From NCBI RefSeq assembly GCF_900100335.1, contig NZ_FNFE01000001.1:620001-684000 (forward strand): a stretch of 64,000 nt of DNA, in the 5' to 3' direction. This stretch comes from Natronorubrum texcoconense (GTDB lineage Archaea; Halobacteriota; Halobacteria; Halobacteriales; Natrialbaceae). The position numbers were made by a program, and so were the translations under genes. This document shows, in pieces, positions 34,286 through 43,158 of this stretch. Each line of letters opens with the position of its first letter. The first letter of the stretch is position 1. The notes under the pieces are model-generated. The model worked only from the letters and a program-made list of their open reading frames with translations, searched no databases and was not told the origin of the DNA.

Positions 34286-34840
34286 CTCGGTTCGAGACTG
34301 AGGACCGCCACCGTATTATAACGCACTAGTACAACTCGCTGTTATTCGCACGGACTCGGCGTCCGTCGGTCGCGGCCAGGGGACGGTCGAGACCAGTCGC
34401 TCGTGCGAAACGTGCCTGTCGTTGCTGCAACCTGTCCGGCGAACACGAAAGAGCACGCCGTGATAGTTCGTTCGGTGGGGACGAACGCGTTGGGGAGCTA
34501 CATCGGCGTGCTGAGAGGCAACTCGGTGTGCCGTTGTCGGTCTGGGGGAACGGACAACGGTGCCGACGAACGTCGGCGTTCGATAAACGCTACCTGAGCC
34601 ATTATAAATTTTCCCTATTTCGGATAATATTTAACCAACTCCGAACAGGAGTCACGCTGTTGTCGTTCCGTCGGAGCTCCGGTGAGCGACACCCTACCCT
34701 GGAAATAGCGCCACTGAGAGCACCAGCGCGGATCTTCGACGGCGCACCAGCGAACGGTCCGAACCCGTCCCCTCGAGCGGCGACGCTGCAGACTAAACTG
34801 AACACGATTCCGAAACGCGTTTTCGAACCGCAAGAATCGG
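34286..34840. other. 555-bp intergenic region with AT-rich centre
   Basis: This gap lies between the tenA promoter and the end of elp3. It has an AT-rich stretch near 34600-34650 (cattataaatttt...ggataatattt), which could hold a plus-strand TATA box. No credible gene follows. The tenA TATA box is at its left end. I see no tRNA or riboswitch match. Confidence 0.35.
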
Positions 34841-36508
34841 TCAGAGCCGTTTGCTGACGTACGGGCCGTCCTGGTGGTAGCCGAGTTTCTCCCGGTAGTA
34901 CTCTCGAGCGCCGATACCCGAAATCACGCTGACCTTGTCGTAGCCGGCGTCTGCGGCGAGCGCTTCGGCTCGCTCCATCAGCCGACGGCCGTAGCCTTTG
35001 TGCTGGTGCTGGTCCGTCTCCCCCTCCTCGCCCATGGCGACCTCGGTGCCGTAGACGTGGAGTTCGCGGACGAGCGCGGCGTTCTCGAGCTCCGGGCGCA
35101 CCGGGTCGTTCGGGAACCGCAGCCGACAGAAGCCGATCAGCAGGTCCTGCTCGAAGTCCTCGAACGAGATGAAGTGCTCCGTGCCGCCGCAGGCGTCGTA
35201 GGTCAGCACGTCGAGTTCGATCTGGTCGGGTTCCTCGTCGTTCATCCCGGCCTCGCGACAGCGGATGCAGTCGCACGACCAGCCGTGCTCGTCCATGCGT
35301 TGTCGGGCGAGCTGTCGAAGGTTGGACTTCCAGACGCCGGCGTCGATGTAGTCCGCCGGGATGTCCCGCTGGACGCGCTGGAGGCGCGTATACCGCGGGA
35401 TCATGTCCTTGATCTCGGCGACGAGGTCGGCGGCTTCCTCGTTGTCGAGCGGGTCGTACTCCCCTTTGTGCCACCAGTCGTAGGTCGCCGTCCCGCGGAC
35501 GATGAGCGTCGGATAGATCTTCAGGAAGTCCGGCTTCCACTGTTCCTGCTCGAAGATTCGCCGGAAGTCCTCGAGACACATCTCCTTCGACATGCCGGGC
35601 TGGCCGGGCATCATGTGGAAGCCGACCTTGAACGCCGAATCCCGGAGGCGCTGGTTGGCCTCGATCGACGCCTGCGCGCCGTGGCCGCGGTGCATCTCCC
35701 GGTTGATGCGCTCGTAGGTCGTCTGGACGCCGACCTCGACTTTCGTCCCGCCGAGGTCGAGCATGCGGTCGATCTGCTCCGGGTCGCACCAGTCGGGTTT
35801 GGTCTCGAACGTCGTCCCGATATTGCGGATATCGTTCGTCTCGTTCTCGGCGATGACGTCCTCGAGATACTGCCACTCGTACTCCTCGGGGTCCTGTGCG
35901 AAGCTGACGCCTTCGGCGGGTTCGGGCTGCTTGTCGACGTCGAAATCGTTCATCGCCTCGAGTGCGCGTTTGACGAACCACTCCTGGTAGTCGTGGCTGC
36001 GGGCGGTCATCGTCCCGCCCATCAGGATCAACTCGACTTTGTCGACGGGGTGGCCGATCTCGCGCAGTTGCTCGAGTCGCAGCGTGACCTGCCCGTAGGG
36101 ATCGTAGTCGTTCTGCACGCCGCGTGCGGCGGCGGGTTCGTCGCCCGTGTAGCTTTGGGAACTCGAGAACTCCGAGTCCGGGCCGCCGGGACAGTAGAGA
36201 CACTTCCCGTGGGGACAGCGCTCGGGCGAGGTCATGATCGCGACCGGCGAGACGCCGGAGGCCGTCCGAACCGGCTTGCGCTGGAGGACCGCCTCGAGCT
36301 CCTCGCGGCGCTCCTGGGGCGCGTAGTCGAGAATCTCGGAGTTCTTGGGTACCTTCGGTGCCGAGAACTCAGAGCAGGTCTCGAGTTTGGCTTTTTCGAC
36401 CTCGTCGCGTTCGATCTCGCCCGCGAGAATCCGCTCGACGAGCGTCGCACAGACCTGCTCGAAGGCGTCGGTCTCGGTCGGATCGGAGTCGGGCGTCTCG
36501 GTACTCAC
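34841..36508 (-). CDS. elp3: Elp3-like tRNA U34 carboxymethyl-type modification enzyme (radical SAM-GNAT)
   Basis: This 555-residue protein has the Elp3 layout: a radical-SAM domain with C98, C103 and C106 in C-P-H-G-K-C-L-Y-C, plus a C-terminal GNAT acetyltransferase domain (HQHKGYGRRLMERAE). Archaeal Elp3 alone can modify wobble uridine of tRNA to cm5U using acetyl-CoA and SAM. The start is GTG at 36508 (VSTETPDSDP), decided by a TATA-like box (36531-36540, minus strand) about 28 bp upstream. A longer form is not supported. Confidence 0.9.
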   Translation of the reverse strand: MSTETPDSDPTETDAFEQVCATLVERILAGEIERDEVEKAKLETCSEFSAPKVPKNSEILDYAPQERREELEAVLQRKPVRTASGVSPVAIMTSPERCPHGKCLYCPGGPDSEFSSSQSYTGDEPAAARGVQNDYDPYGQVTLRLEQLREIGHPVDKVELILMGGTMTARSHDYQEWFVKRALEAMNDFDVDKQPEPAEGVSFAQDPEEYEWQYLEDVIAENETNDIRNIGTTFETKPDWCDPEQIDRMLDLGGTKVEVGVQTTYERINREMHRGHGAQASIEANQRLRDSAFKVGFHMMPGQPGMSKEMCLEDFRRIFEQEQWKPDFLKIYPTLIVRGTATYDWWHKGEYDPLDNEEAADLVAEIKDMIPRYTRLQRVQRDIPADYIDAGVWKSNLRQLARQRMDEHGWSCDCIRCREAGMNDEEPDQIELDVLTYDACGGTEHFISFEDFEQDLLIGFCRLRFPNDPVRPELENAALVRELHVYGTEVAMGEEGETDQHQHKGYGRRLMERAEALAADAGYDKVSVISGIGAREYYREKLGYHQDGPYVSKRL

Positions 36509-36530
36509 TACACTGATTTGGACGGTCGCG

Positions 36531-36540
36531 GCGAATAAGC
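36531..36540 (-). promoter_or_regulatory. TATA box deciding the GTG start of elp3
   Basis: The minus strand reads GCTTATTCGC, centred about 28 bp before GTG 36508. This supports a leaderless GTG start. Confidence 0.5.
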
Positions 36541-36679
36541 GTGTCGGAGTCGGGACCCCCATGCGACGGTCTCGACGGTTCGAACGGGACTGTACACCCG
36601 ACGTGTGATCGGTGGCATCCGTCGCAGCCCGACCGACAATGCGTACGGTTTTTTCGCTCTCGTTCCCTACGTCCGTCCG

Positions 36680-37114
36680 ATGCACGAGGTCGAGGTTTCG
36701 TCCGTCGTTCTCCCCGCCGCGCCGGAGTTATTGGAACAGCTGTCACCGCGGGCGATTCTCGAGTCCGCCGAAATCTACGAGATTCTCGAGGCGAGCGCCG
36801 ACGGGACGGAGTTTTCGGTCTCGGTGGAAGAAGACGAGATGACCGTCGCGTTCACCGAACTCGAGGACGGCTACGAGTACACGTTCGTCGACGGCGGGGG
36901 AACGTTCGAAGAGCGTTACTCGAGACTCACCGTCGAGGGCGGGTCGGAGACGCGCGTCACGGCCGTGACGCGCTACTCCTTTCAGTCCCGGTGGTCGTTC
37001 GTCCTGAACCGCCTCGGCGCCGGCACGGTCACGACGGAACTCGAGACGACCATCTACAATCTCGTCCAGCGGACGTACGCCGACGAGTCGGACGCGGAAC
37101 CGCACGACGCGTAG
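36680..37114 (+). CDS. SRPBCC-fold protein
   Basis: This 144-residue protein has the START/SRPBCC pattern: an N-terminal MHEVEVSSVVLPAAPELLEQL, a central beta-rich segment and a C-terminal helix (TTIYNLVQRTYADE). Such proteins bind lipids or polyketides, or are polyketide cyclase-like. The ATG at 36680 is preceded by a TATA-like ggtttttt at about 28 bp. It is divergent from elp3. The ligand is unknown. Confidence 0.72.
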   Translation: MHEVEVSSVVLPAAPELLEQLSPRAILESAEIYEILEASADGTEFSVSVEEDEMTVAFTELEDGYEYTFVDGGGTFEERYSRLTVEGGSETRVTAVTRYSFQSRWSFVLNRLGAGTVTTELETTIYNLVQRTYADESDAEPHDA

Positions 37115-37156
37115 CTGGGAGTGATCAAAAACGCTCGGAACCGACCGAACCCGCCC

Positions 37157-37648
37157 TCAAACCGTCGTGAACTCGGACACCGCCGATTCGTCGAACGCGT
37201 AGATCTGCAACGGCTCGTCGCCCGGCGGTCCCATTCCCGGCGAGTGCTGGGGCATTCCGGGAGCCGTGAGCCCGTCGACGTCGGGTTCGTTCTCGAACAG
37301 TTCCTCGACCGCCTCGAGCGGCACGTGCCCCTCCACGAGGTAGTCGCCGAACTCGAGGGTGTGACAGCTCTCCGCGTCGGCCGGTACGCCGAGATCGCGT
37401 TTCACCGCGTCGAGATCGTCCGTCGCCTCGACCCGAACGTCGATACCGTTCGTCTCGAGGTAGTCGACGTACTCCGAGCAGCAGCCACACGAGGGGTCGT
37501 GGTGCTGGGTAACCGTATCGACGGGAAGCGAACCGGACCACGCCCAGTCGTTGGCGTCGCTTGAACCGCCGAGATCGAAGCAGCCGGCGACTCCGGCGAG
37601 CGCGAGCGTCGCTCCCGATGCACATAGCGTTCGTCGCGTGATGGTCAT
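37157..37648 (-). CDS. DUF411-like lipoprotein (metal-binding)
   Basis: This 163-residue protein starts MTITRRTLCASGATLALAG, which is a Tat-type signal followed by a lipobox (LAGVAGC, Cys23). It is therefore probably a Tat-exported lipoprotein. The mature part has HHDPSCGCCSEYVDYL and a DUF411-like fold, similar to small periplasmic metal-binding (copper/CopG-like) proteins. It is next to the SHOCT membrane protein gene, with a 43-bp gap. A copper-handling role is plausible but not shown. Confidence 0.72.
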   Translation of the reverse strand: MTITRRTLCASGATLALAGVAGCFDLGGSSDANDWAWSGSLPVDTVTQHHDPSCGCCSEYVDYLETNGIDVRVEATDDLDAVKRDLGVPADAESCHTLEFGDYLVEGHVPLEAVEELFENEPDVDGLTAPGMPQHSPGMGPPGDEPLQIYAFDESAVSEFTTV

Positions 37649-37691
37649 GGTCGGCCGTAGCGAGTCGACCGTAATAGGACGTCCGGTTGGC

Positions 37692-38186
37692 TCAGGTCTC
37701 GTACTCGGGTGTCCGGTCGCGGTCTCGGTCCCGCGCGCTCGCTTCCCGACCGCGTCGTCGCTGATCGGCGGCCTCGATCGTCTCCGTCTCGAGGAGTCGG
37801 TCGAGTTTCTGCTCGAACTGGTCGTCGGTGAGTTCGCCCGCCGCGTAGCGTTCGCGGAGGGTCTCGAGGGCGTCGCCGGGCGTGGACTCGGCACGATTCG
37901 GCTTCGCGTCGGCGGCCGTCGACTCGTCGCTCGAAGCCTCCTCGCTCGTCCCCCACCAGTCGTCCCAGGAGTCGTCGCCCCACCAGTCGTCCCACCACTC
38001 CGCGCGGTCCGCTTCGTCGCCGTACAGGAGGGCGACGAGGGGAACGACGACGATGTAGCCGACGAGCAAGACCGCCAGCCACCACGACTGTCCGGTGAAC
38101 ATCGCCGCGAGCCAGAGACCGGTGACGATCATCGCCGTGATCTCGGTGATGTTCTCACGGACGCGGGTCGCAGGATCGTCGCTCAT
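37692..38186 (-). CDS. SHOCT-domain membrane protein with Trp-rich repeat
   Basis: This 164-residue protein has two TM-like helices (about 15-35 and 38-58), then a Trp/Asp repeat (DWWDDWWGDDSWDDWWG-like), then a C-terminal SHOCT domain (LRERYAAGELTDDQFEQKLDRLL). SHOCT proteins are usually short membrane-associated oligomerisation modules. The function is unknown. It is upstream of the DUF411 gene on the same strand. Confidence 0.72.
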   Translation of the reverse strand: MSDDPATRVRENITEITAMIVTGLWLAAMFTGQSWWLAVLLVGYIVVVPLVALLYGDEADRAEWWDDWWGDDSWDDWWGTSEEASSDESTAADAKPNRAESTPGDALETLRERYAAGELTDDQFEQKLDRLLETETIEAADQRRRGREASARDRDRDRTPEYET

Positions 38187-38296
38187 GCGTATTGATACAC
38201 CTGCTGAACCGAAAGCTGTTTCCACTGAACGGCGTCGCCACTATGCGAGTAGAGCGGTGTGGAGGAGCGGGACTGACGCGTGTCCGGCGTGGTCGG

Positions 38297-40507
38297 TTAC
38301 GCGAGGGTCTCGCCGAGTGCCTCGAGTGCGGCGTCGCGAACGGCGTCGCGTTCGCCCGGCAGGAACTCGACGTGGCCGTCCTGCCCGCCGACGACGCTGA
38401 CGCCGGCGTTCGGTGCCGCTGCGGCGATTGCGTCACCGAGGTCGCGGACGTTCAGCGCCGCGTTCGCTCGAACGTGCAGTTCGTCGTCGCCGACGCCGAG
38501 GGTGACGAACGGTTCGTCGTGTTCCTCGCGCTGGCGTCGGTGGAGCGCGTCGAGCAACAGCGTCGTCGTCGGGAAGTTGTAGCGGTGGGTGAACGCGTCG
38601 GTGTCGAGGACGGCGACGGTGACGCCGTCGACGGTCTCGGTGGTCAGGTTCTCCCGGGCCGTCTCGAGTTCGGTCTCGAGTTTCGCGCGGAACTGTTCGG
38701 AGACGTGGGCCGCGAGGTCGCCGTCTCGCGGCGTCGAATCGCCGTCGGCGAACAGCAGGTCGATCACGAGTTCGCGCTTGTCCTTGTACGACTGGTAGTA
38801 GGCCTCGAGCGCGACGGCTTCGCGGCGCTCGGAGATGCCGGTCTCGTCGTAGCCGGCCTCGGTCGCGAGGTCGACGTACGCCTCGGGGGCGTTCTCCCAG
38901 TAGCTGACGGCGGGGAGGTGGACGAGGTCGTCACGGACGTCGTCGTTGACGTGGGCGGCGACGTTCGCCGCGAGTGCGGTCGACGTGAGGTCGGCGACGT
39001 CGACGCCGGCGAGCGAGGGCGCGACGGCGATCGAGACCGCGTCGGTGATCTCGTCGTCGGCGCGACTGTCGTCGATGACGATCGTCTCAGCGTCGTACAG
39101 CGAGAGCAGATCGTAGCCGTCGACGGACTCCTCGGTCGAGCCGGCGTCGACGAGGAGTACGAGCGGCAGTTGCTCGCCGTGGCGGTCGCGAGCCTCGAGC
39201 ATCGAGGTAACGTCGTTGGTGGCGGCGTCCATGTCGTAGACGCGGCCGTCGAGCGGGCGGCGCTCGAAGTAGTGGTACTCCGCGTCCTCGCGGGTGTGTT
39301 TCTCGCGGATCAGCGGAAGCACGGCGCGCTCGATGGCGGCGCCGGCGACGTAGCCGTCGGCGGTCGCGCCGTGGCGCACGACGATCGGTCGGGCCTCCAT
39401 GACGGCGCGGCGGATCGCGGTCGCGGCGTCGACGAGATCGTCCTCGACGGCCGAGACGGCGTCGTGGTCGGCCAGCAGGGAGACGTCGGCCGGGCGGGCC
39501 TCGGACTCGATCGCGTCCTCGAGGCGCTCGCGGATGGTCTCGCCGTCCTCGCCGTCGAGGATCTCGAGCGTCTCGGTTTCGACCTGAAGGTCGCCGTGGT
39601 GGCGCTCGACCTCGCCCTCTAAGGCGACGACGTCGTCGATCTCGACGGCGGGGTAGGCGCGGACGCCGGCCTCCTCGAACGCCGCACACTCGACCGTCGC
39701 GGTCTCGTCGCGCAGTTCGAAGACGGTCGGACCGCTGGTCTGGCGGACGCCGGTGATCTCGCCCTCGAGTCGGACGACGGTGCCGACCTGGTCGTCGATG
39801 GCGTCGATCGTCGTTCGGTTGAGCGCCGGTTCGGCTTCGGGTTCGGCGTCGGCGGCGTCGTCCGTTGCCGGCGTCGACGCGGCGGCGCTCTCGGTCGCGA
39901 CGGAGCCGCTGGCGCTGCCGGCGGCGACGGTTTCGGACGCGTTCGGCGCGCCGGATCCGTCGGACGGTCCGGAGTCGTCGACGGCCGTCTGCAGGTCGCC
40001 GGCTTCGACGTCGGCGTCGTCGGCCGACCCGCCGGCTGCGGCGGTGTCCTCGCCGGACGTGTCCGCGGAGCCGGCGTCGTCGGTCGAATCGCCGTCGCCG
40101 GTCGACTCGCTCCGGTCGTCCTCGAGGTCCTCGGGGAGCACCTCGTCGTCGCCGGTGTCGATCAGCTTGCCGCGGAACTCGCGTTCGCGCTGACGGATCG
40201 ACCAGCCGAGGTCGACGTTCCCGTTGTCTCGGACGCTGAGGACCTGGACGTAGACGTCGTCGCCGGGTTCCCAGTCGAGACTCTCGAGTCGTTGATCTAG
40301 TTCGCTTCTATGCAACAGGCCGGTGACGTGGTCTCCGATGTCGACGAAGACACCGAAGTCGGCGTAGCCGTCGACGGTGCCCCGGTAGTAGCGTCCGGGG
40401 GAGAGTGCTGAGGCCGAACTGCCTCGAAATTCGAAGACAGCATCCTCCTCGTGACTCTTGCAGATCTCGCCGTCAACGGGTGTGCCACAGATGATACAGT
40501 TACCCAT
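38297..40507 (-). CDS. S1/OB-fold DHH-like protein with eroded catalytic motifs
   Basis: This 736-residue protein starts with a small zinc motif (C4, C7, C16, H19), then an S1 RNA-binding domain (about 35-105), an acidic linker and an OB-fold domain (about 235-330). A DHH/RecJ-type phosphoesterase region (about 370-540) and a DHHA1-like tail follow. The expected DHH triad is replaced by DDS (VIDDSRADD), and the H-x-D-x-D-G region is H-G-A-T-A-D-G. These changes suggest it is not a competent nuclease, although related archaeal RecJ-like proteins can have structural roles. It might bind RNA or ssDNA. The stop is at 38297. Confidence 0.75.
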   Translation of the reverse strand: MGNCIICGTPVDGEICKSHEEDAVFEFRGSSASALSPGRYYRGTVDGYADFGVFVDIGDHVTGLLHRSELDQRLESLDWEPGDDVYVQVLSVRDNGNVDLGWSIRQREREFRGKLIDTGDDEVLPEDLEDDRSESTGDGDSTDDAGSADTSGEDTAAAGGSADDADVEAGDLQTAVDDSGPSDGSGAPNASETVAAGSASGSVATESAAASTPATDDAADAEPEAEPALNRTTIDAIDDQVGTVVRLEGEITGVRQTSGPTVFELRDETATVECAAFEEAGVRAYPAVEIDDVVALEGEVERHHGDLQVETETLEILDGEDGETIRERLEDAIESEARPADVSLLADHDAVSAVEDDLVDAATAIRRAVMEARPIVVRHGATADGYVAGAAIERAVLPLIREKHTREDAEYHYFERRPLDGRVYDMDAATNDVTSMLEARDRHGEQLPLVLLVDAGSTEESVDGYDLLSLYDAETIVIDDSRADDEITDAVSIAVAPSLAGVDVADLTSTALAANVAAHVNDDVRDDLVHLPAVSYWENAPEAYVDLATEAGYDETGISERREAVALEAYYQSYKDKRELVIDLLFADGDSTPRDGDLAAHVSEQFRAKLETELETARENLTTETVDGVTVAVLDTDAFTHRYNFPTTTLLLDALHRRQREEHDEPFVTLGVGDDELHVRANAALNVRDLGDAIAAAAPNAGVSVVGGQDGHVEFLPGERDAVRDAALEALGETLA

Positions 40508-40587
40508 CTACTCGAACCAAGCAGTTTCGCCCTAAAACGGTTGTCGAAATGCGCTCGGCGCGAGAATCACTACGCGCGGCCCGTTCG

Positions 40588-40851
40588 TTACTCGAAAACC
40601 GGTGAATCGTCCTCGAGCGCCTCGATATCGCTCGCGATCTTCCGAACGTCTTCGGGAAAGAGTGACACTTGCACTTCGTTTCCGTCCGCATCCTCGAAAA
40701 CGAGTTTGACGCGCTTGTCGCCGAACTCTCGAGCCTCGGCCTCGTCGACCTCGAACAGTTTAACCGTCGCCGACTTGTTCGTCGGGCCGACGTTCTTGAT
40801 CGACCCCTCGTTCAACTCAACCATGAACTCGTCGAGATTCAGCGTGAGCAT
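40588..40851 (-). CDS. small conserved haloarchaeal protein (87 aa)
   Basis: This 87-residue protein starts MLTLNLDEFMVELNEGSIKNV. It is predicted as mixed beta strands with a helical C-terminal segment (SLFPEDVRKIASDIEALEDD). It lies 80 bp upstream of the DHH-like gene on the same strand. No function is recognised. Confidence 0.6.
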   Translation of the reverse strand: MLTLNLDEFMVELNEGSIKNVGPTNKSATVKLFEVDEAEAREFGDKRVKLVFEDADGNEVQVSLFPEDVRKIASDIEALEDDSPVFE

Positions 40852-41003
40852 ACGCGGTCGTACGGACCGGGGGTAGAAAACGACACGGCATCGTCGCCGT
40901 CGGTTACGAATCGGGTCATCGAATCGAGAGAGCGAACCGGCGGGCCGTCGGAACGAACGCTCGGCCAGTTTTAAGGTGAATTCGACCGAACCGACGACGT
41001 GCT

Positions 41004-41732
41004 ATGCAGGTCACCTGGCACGGCCACTCGACGTGGCACGTCACCGTAGGGGAGACGGAGCTATTGATCGACCCGTTCTTCGACAATCCGAAGACGGATC
41101 TCGAGCCGTCGGATATCGACGCGCCCGACTACGTGTTGCTCACGCACGGCCACGCCGACCACATCGCCCACGCCGGCGAGTTCGCCGAGGCGACGCTGGT
41201 CGCGACGCCGGAGCTCGTCTCCTACTGCGAGGAGGAGTTCGGCTTCGAAGACGCCGTCGGCGGCATGGGCATGAACCTCGGCGGCACCGTCGAGTGTGGG
41301 GACGCGTACGTCACCATGGTCCGTGCCGACCACACGAACGGCATCATGACCGAAAACGGAAAAAGCGGCGGGATGCCCGCGGGCTTCGTCATCTCGGATA
41401 CGAAGCCGACGCAAGTGAACGACGAGGAGTCGACGACCATCTACAACGCCGGCGACACCTCGCTGATGTCCGAGATGCGCGACGTCATCGGCGCCTATCT
41501 CGAGCCCGACGCGGCCATCGTTCCGATCGGCGATCACTTCACGATGGGGCCACAGCAGGCCGCCATCGCCGTCGACTGGCTCGACGTCGACTACGCGTTC
41601 CCGCAGCACTACGACACCTTCCCGCCGATTGAACAGGATCCCGAGACGTTCGAGAGCGAGGTTGCGGCGACGGGCAGCGACGCCGAGGTCGTCGTGCTCG
41701 AGGCCGACGAACCGTTCGAGATCGACTCCTAG
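41004..41732 (+). CDS. UPF0173 metallo-beta-lactamase-fold hydrolase (UlaG-like)
   Basis: This 242-residue protein has the MBL core T-H-G-H-A-D-H near residue 50, a DHTNG loop and a C-terminal [12 protein letters not shown] segment. The UPF0173 family is widespread in archaea and related to UlaG L-ascorbate-6-phosphate lactonase, although its true substrate is unknown. A T6 run at 41755-41760, 23 bp past the stop, is a likely terminator. It is divergent from the small protein at 40588. Confidence 0.83.
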   Translation: MQVTWHGHSTWHVTVGETELLIDPFFDNPKTDLEPSDIDAPDYVLLTHGHADHIAHAGEFAEATLVATPELVSYCEEEFGFEDAVGGMGMNLGGTVECGDAYVTMVRADHTNGIMTENGKSGGMPAGFVISDTKPTQVNDEESTTIYNAGDTSLMSEMRDVIGAYLEPDAAIVPIGDHFTMGPQQAAIAVDWLDVDYAFPQHYDTFPPIEQDPETFESEVAATGSDAEVVVLEADEPFEIDS

Positions 41733-41744
41733 GCGGTCGAGAGG

Positions 41745-41762
41745 GGCGGCTCGCTTTTTTAG
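41745..41762 (+). terminator. oligo-T terminator after the UPF0173 gene
   Basis: A T6 run after GC-rich sequence, 20-30 bp past the stop, is a typical haloarchaeal transcription terminator. Confidence 0.5.
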
Positions 41763-41820
41763 TCCGAAACGGGAAGTTCTCCGTCCGACTAGCGCGCGAG
41801 AATGAGAGAACGCGAGAGAA

Positions 41821-42324
41821 TTACTGCGGTATCGGCGGTAGTTGTACCTGGTTGCACCAGAACTGCTCGACCGATTTCGCGAGCGGACCGAATTCGTCGG
41901 AGTCGTCCGGCTTCGTCAGGTAGGCGTTCGCCCGAGCATCGTAACAGCGTTCGATGTCTTCGGTGGCGTCGGAGTTCGTGAGCATAATCACGGGAAGCGG
42001 TCTGAGCCGGGGGTCGGCTCTGATCGCCTCGAGAACCGAACACCCGTCGCGTCCCGGTAGATTCAGATCGACGAGGGCGAAATCGGGAAGCGTCGCTCCC
42101 TCGGAATCGACTCGTCGAGCGAGGAGGTCGATAGCGTCGTCACCATCTCTTACGGGGTGGAGAACGATATCAGCGTCTCCCGCTTCGAACGCTTCCCGGA
42201 CGAGACGAATATCATCGGGGTTATCTTCGACGAGAAGGATTTCGACCGGTGCATCGGGGTTATCTTCGACGAGAAGGATTTCGACCGGTGCATCGGAGTC
42301 CTTCAGGTAGCTGTAGTCAGACAT
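41821..42324 (-). CDS. response regulator receiver protein with duplicated N-terminal segment
   Basis: This 167-residue single-domain receiver has phospho-acceptor Asp86 (FALVDLNLPG), a Thr/Ser switch (LTNSDA) and a Lys in YLTKPDD. The segment PVEILLVEDNPDA (residues 13-25) is repeated exactly as PVEILLVEDNPDD (26-38), so the strand-1/acidic-pocket region is doubled. This is caused by a 39-bp perfect DNA duplication. The second copy is next to the rest of the fold and is probably the functional one. It lacks an output domain and may act by protein contact. Confidence 0.78.
   Translation of the reverse strand: MSDYSYLKDSDAPVEILLVEDNPDAPVEILLVEDNPDDIRLVREAFEAGDADIVLHPVRDGDDAIDLLARRVDSEGATLPDFALVDLNLPGRDGCSVLEAIRADPRLRPLPVIMLTNSDATEDIERCYDARANAYLTKPDDSDEFGPLAKSVEQFWCNQVQLPPIPQ
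42213..42290. repeat. 39-bp perfect tandem duplication
   Basis: The units 42213-42251 and 42252-42290 have the same sequence (cat cgg ggt tat ctt... pattern), encoding 13 residues. The duplication is intact and in frame, which argues for a very recent event. Confidence 0.8.
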
Positions 42325-42635
42325 GGGTAGATCACGAGTGTGGGTTCACTGATGCGTCCGTGACCGTTACACGACCATTCTTCGGCGGACTCCCTCGAAA
42401 GGGAGACGCATAGGGCTAACTCTCTCGTTACAGGTGATTGGAACTACACACTCATAAGAGGGAGTTTAACCCGGATCGTCAAACAATCCGACGGAAGTCG
42501 GTTCGCGAAGAGCCTCATTCAGCGGCGTCGCCAGAAACCACAGCCCCGCAAACGGCCCGATTCCTCTCAAACGAACGGACGGTACCGTTCCGGAGAGCAA
42601 CGTTTACACCGCAGGCTGTGGACGTCTCGAGTGCT
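42325..42635. other. 311-bp divergent region
   Basis: This gap lies between the response regulator and OsmC genes. It contains gcaggctgtgg near the OsmC start and no clear TATA box or hairpin. I see no gene in it. Confidence 0.35.
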
Positions 42636-43031
42636 ATGGCGAAACAGGTCACTACCGTCTCCGAGGAGGGGTTCAGTGCGACGAACGAGATCCGCGATTT
42701 CGAGACGACCATCGACGCGACCGGCGAGGAAGCACCCGACACGCTCGAGGCTCTGCTGGCCACCTATGCGTCCTGTTACGTCCCCGCACTGCGGGTCGGC
42801 GGCGAACAGCGCGGCGCCGGGGATCTCGGTCGGGTCGAAATCGAGACGAGCGGCGACCTCAACGACGACGACAAACTCGAGTCGGTGTCCTTCGACATCC
42901 GCGTGGAAGCCGACGTCGACGACGAAACCGGCGAGAAGGTCGTCGAGCGTGCGTTCGAACTCTGTAAGGTTCACGACGCGCTGAAGTCGGAGCTACACGC
43001 CGAGACGAGTTTCGAAGGCGGCGCGTTCTGA
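42636..43031 (+). CDS. OsmC-family peroxide-detoxifying protein
   Basis: This 131-residue protein keeps both OsmC peroxidatic/resolving Cys (Cys47 in YASCYVPAL and Cys110 in ELCKVH). OsmC/Ohr proteins reduce organic hydroperoxides, usually with lipoamide or other thiols. The length is normal. It is divergent from the response regulator. The Ohr-versus-OsmC type is unclear. Confidence 0.8.
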   Translation: MAKQVTTVSEEGFSATNEIRDFETTIDATGEEAPDTLEALLATYASCYVPALRVGGEQRGAGDLGRVEIETSGDLNDDDKLESVSFDIRVEADVDDETGEKVVERAFELCKVHDALKSELHAETSFEGGAF

Positions 43032-43158
43032 GCGTCGATCGGGTATCGAGATCGATCGACGCGTGACGACGGCCGGCGACGAACGTGTTTATTTTCACGA
43101 CTGTTATCGGCTCTAGACGGTCCAAACCCACATATCCGCTGGCGTGTTCGGGACGTGT

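Noticed and set aside
34500-34560. Possible TPP riboswitch upstream of tenA (gctgagagg)
   Set aside because: The motif is on the wrong strand and lacks the rest of the THI-box consensus. The tenA gene also has a nearby TATA-like box with little or no leader.
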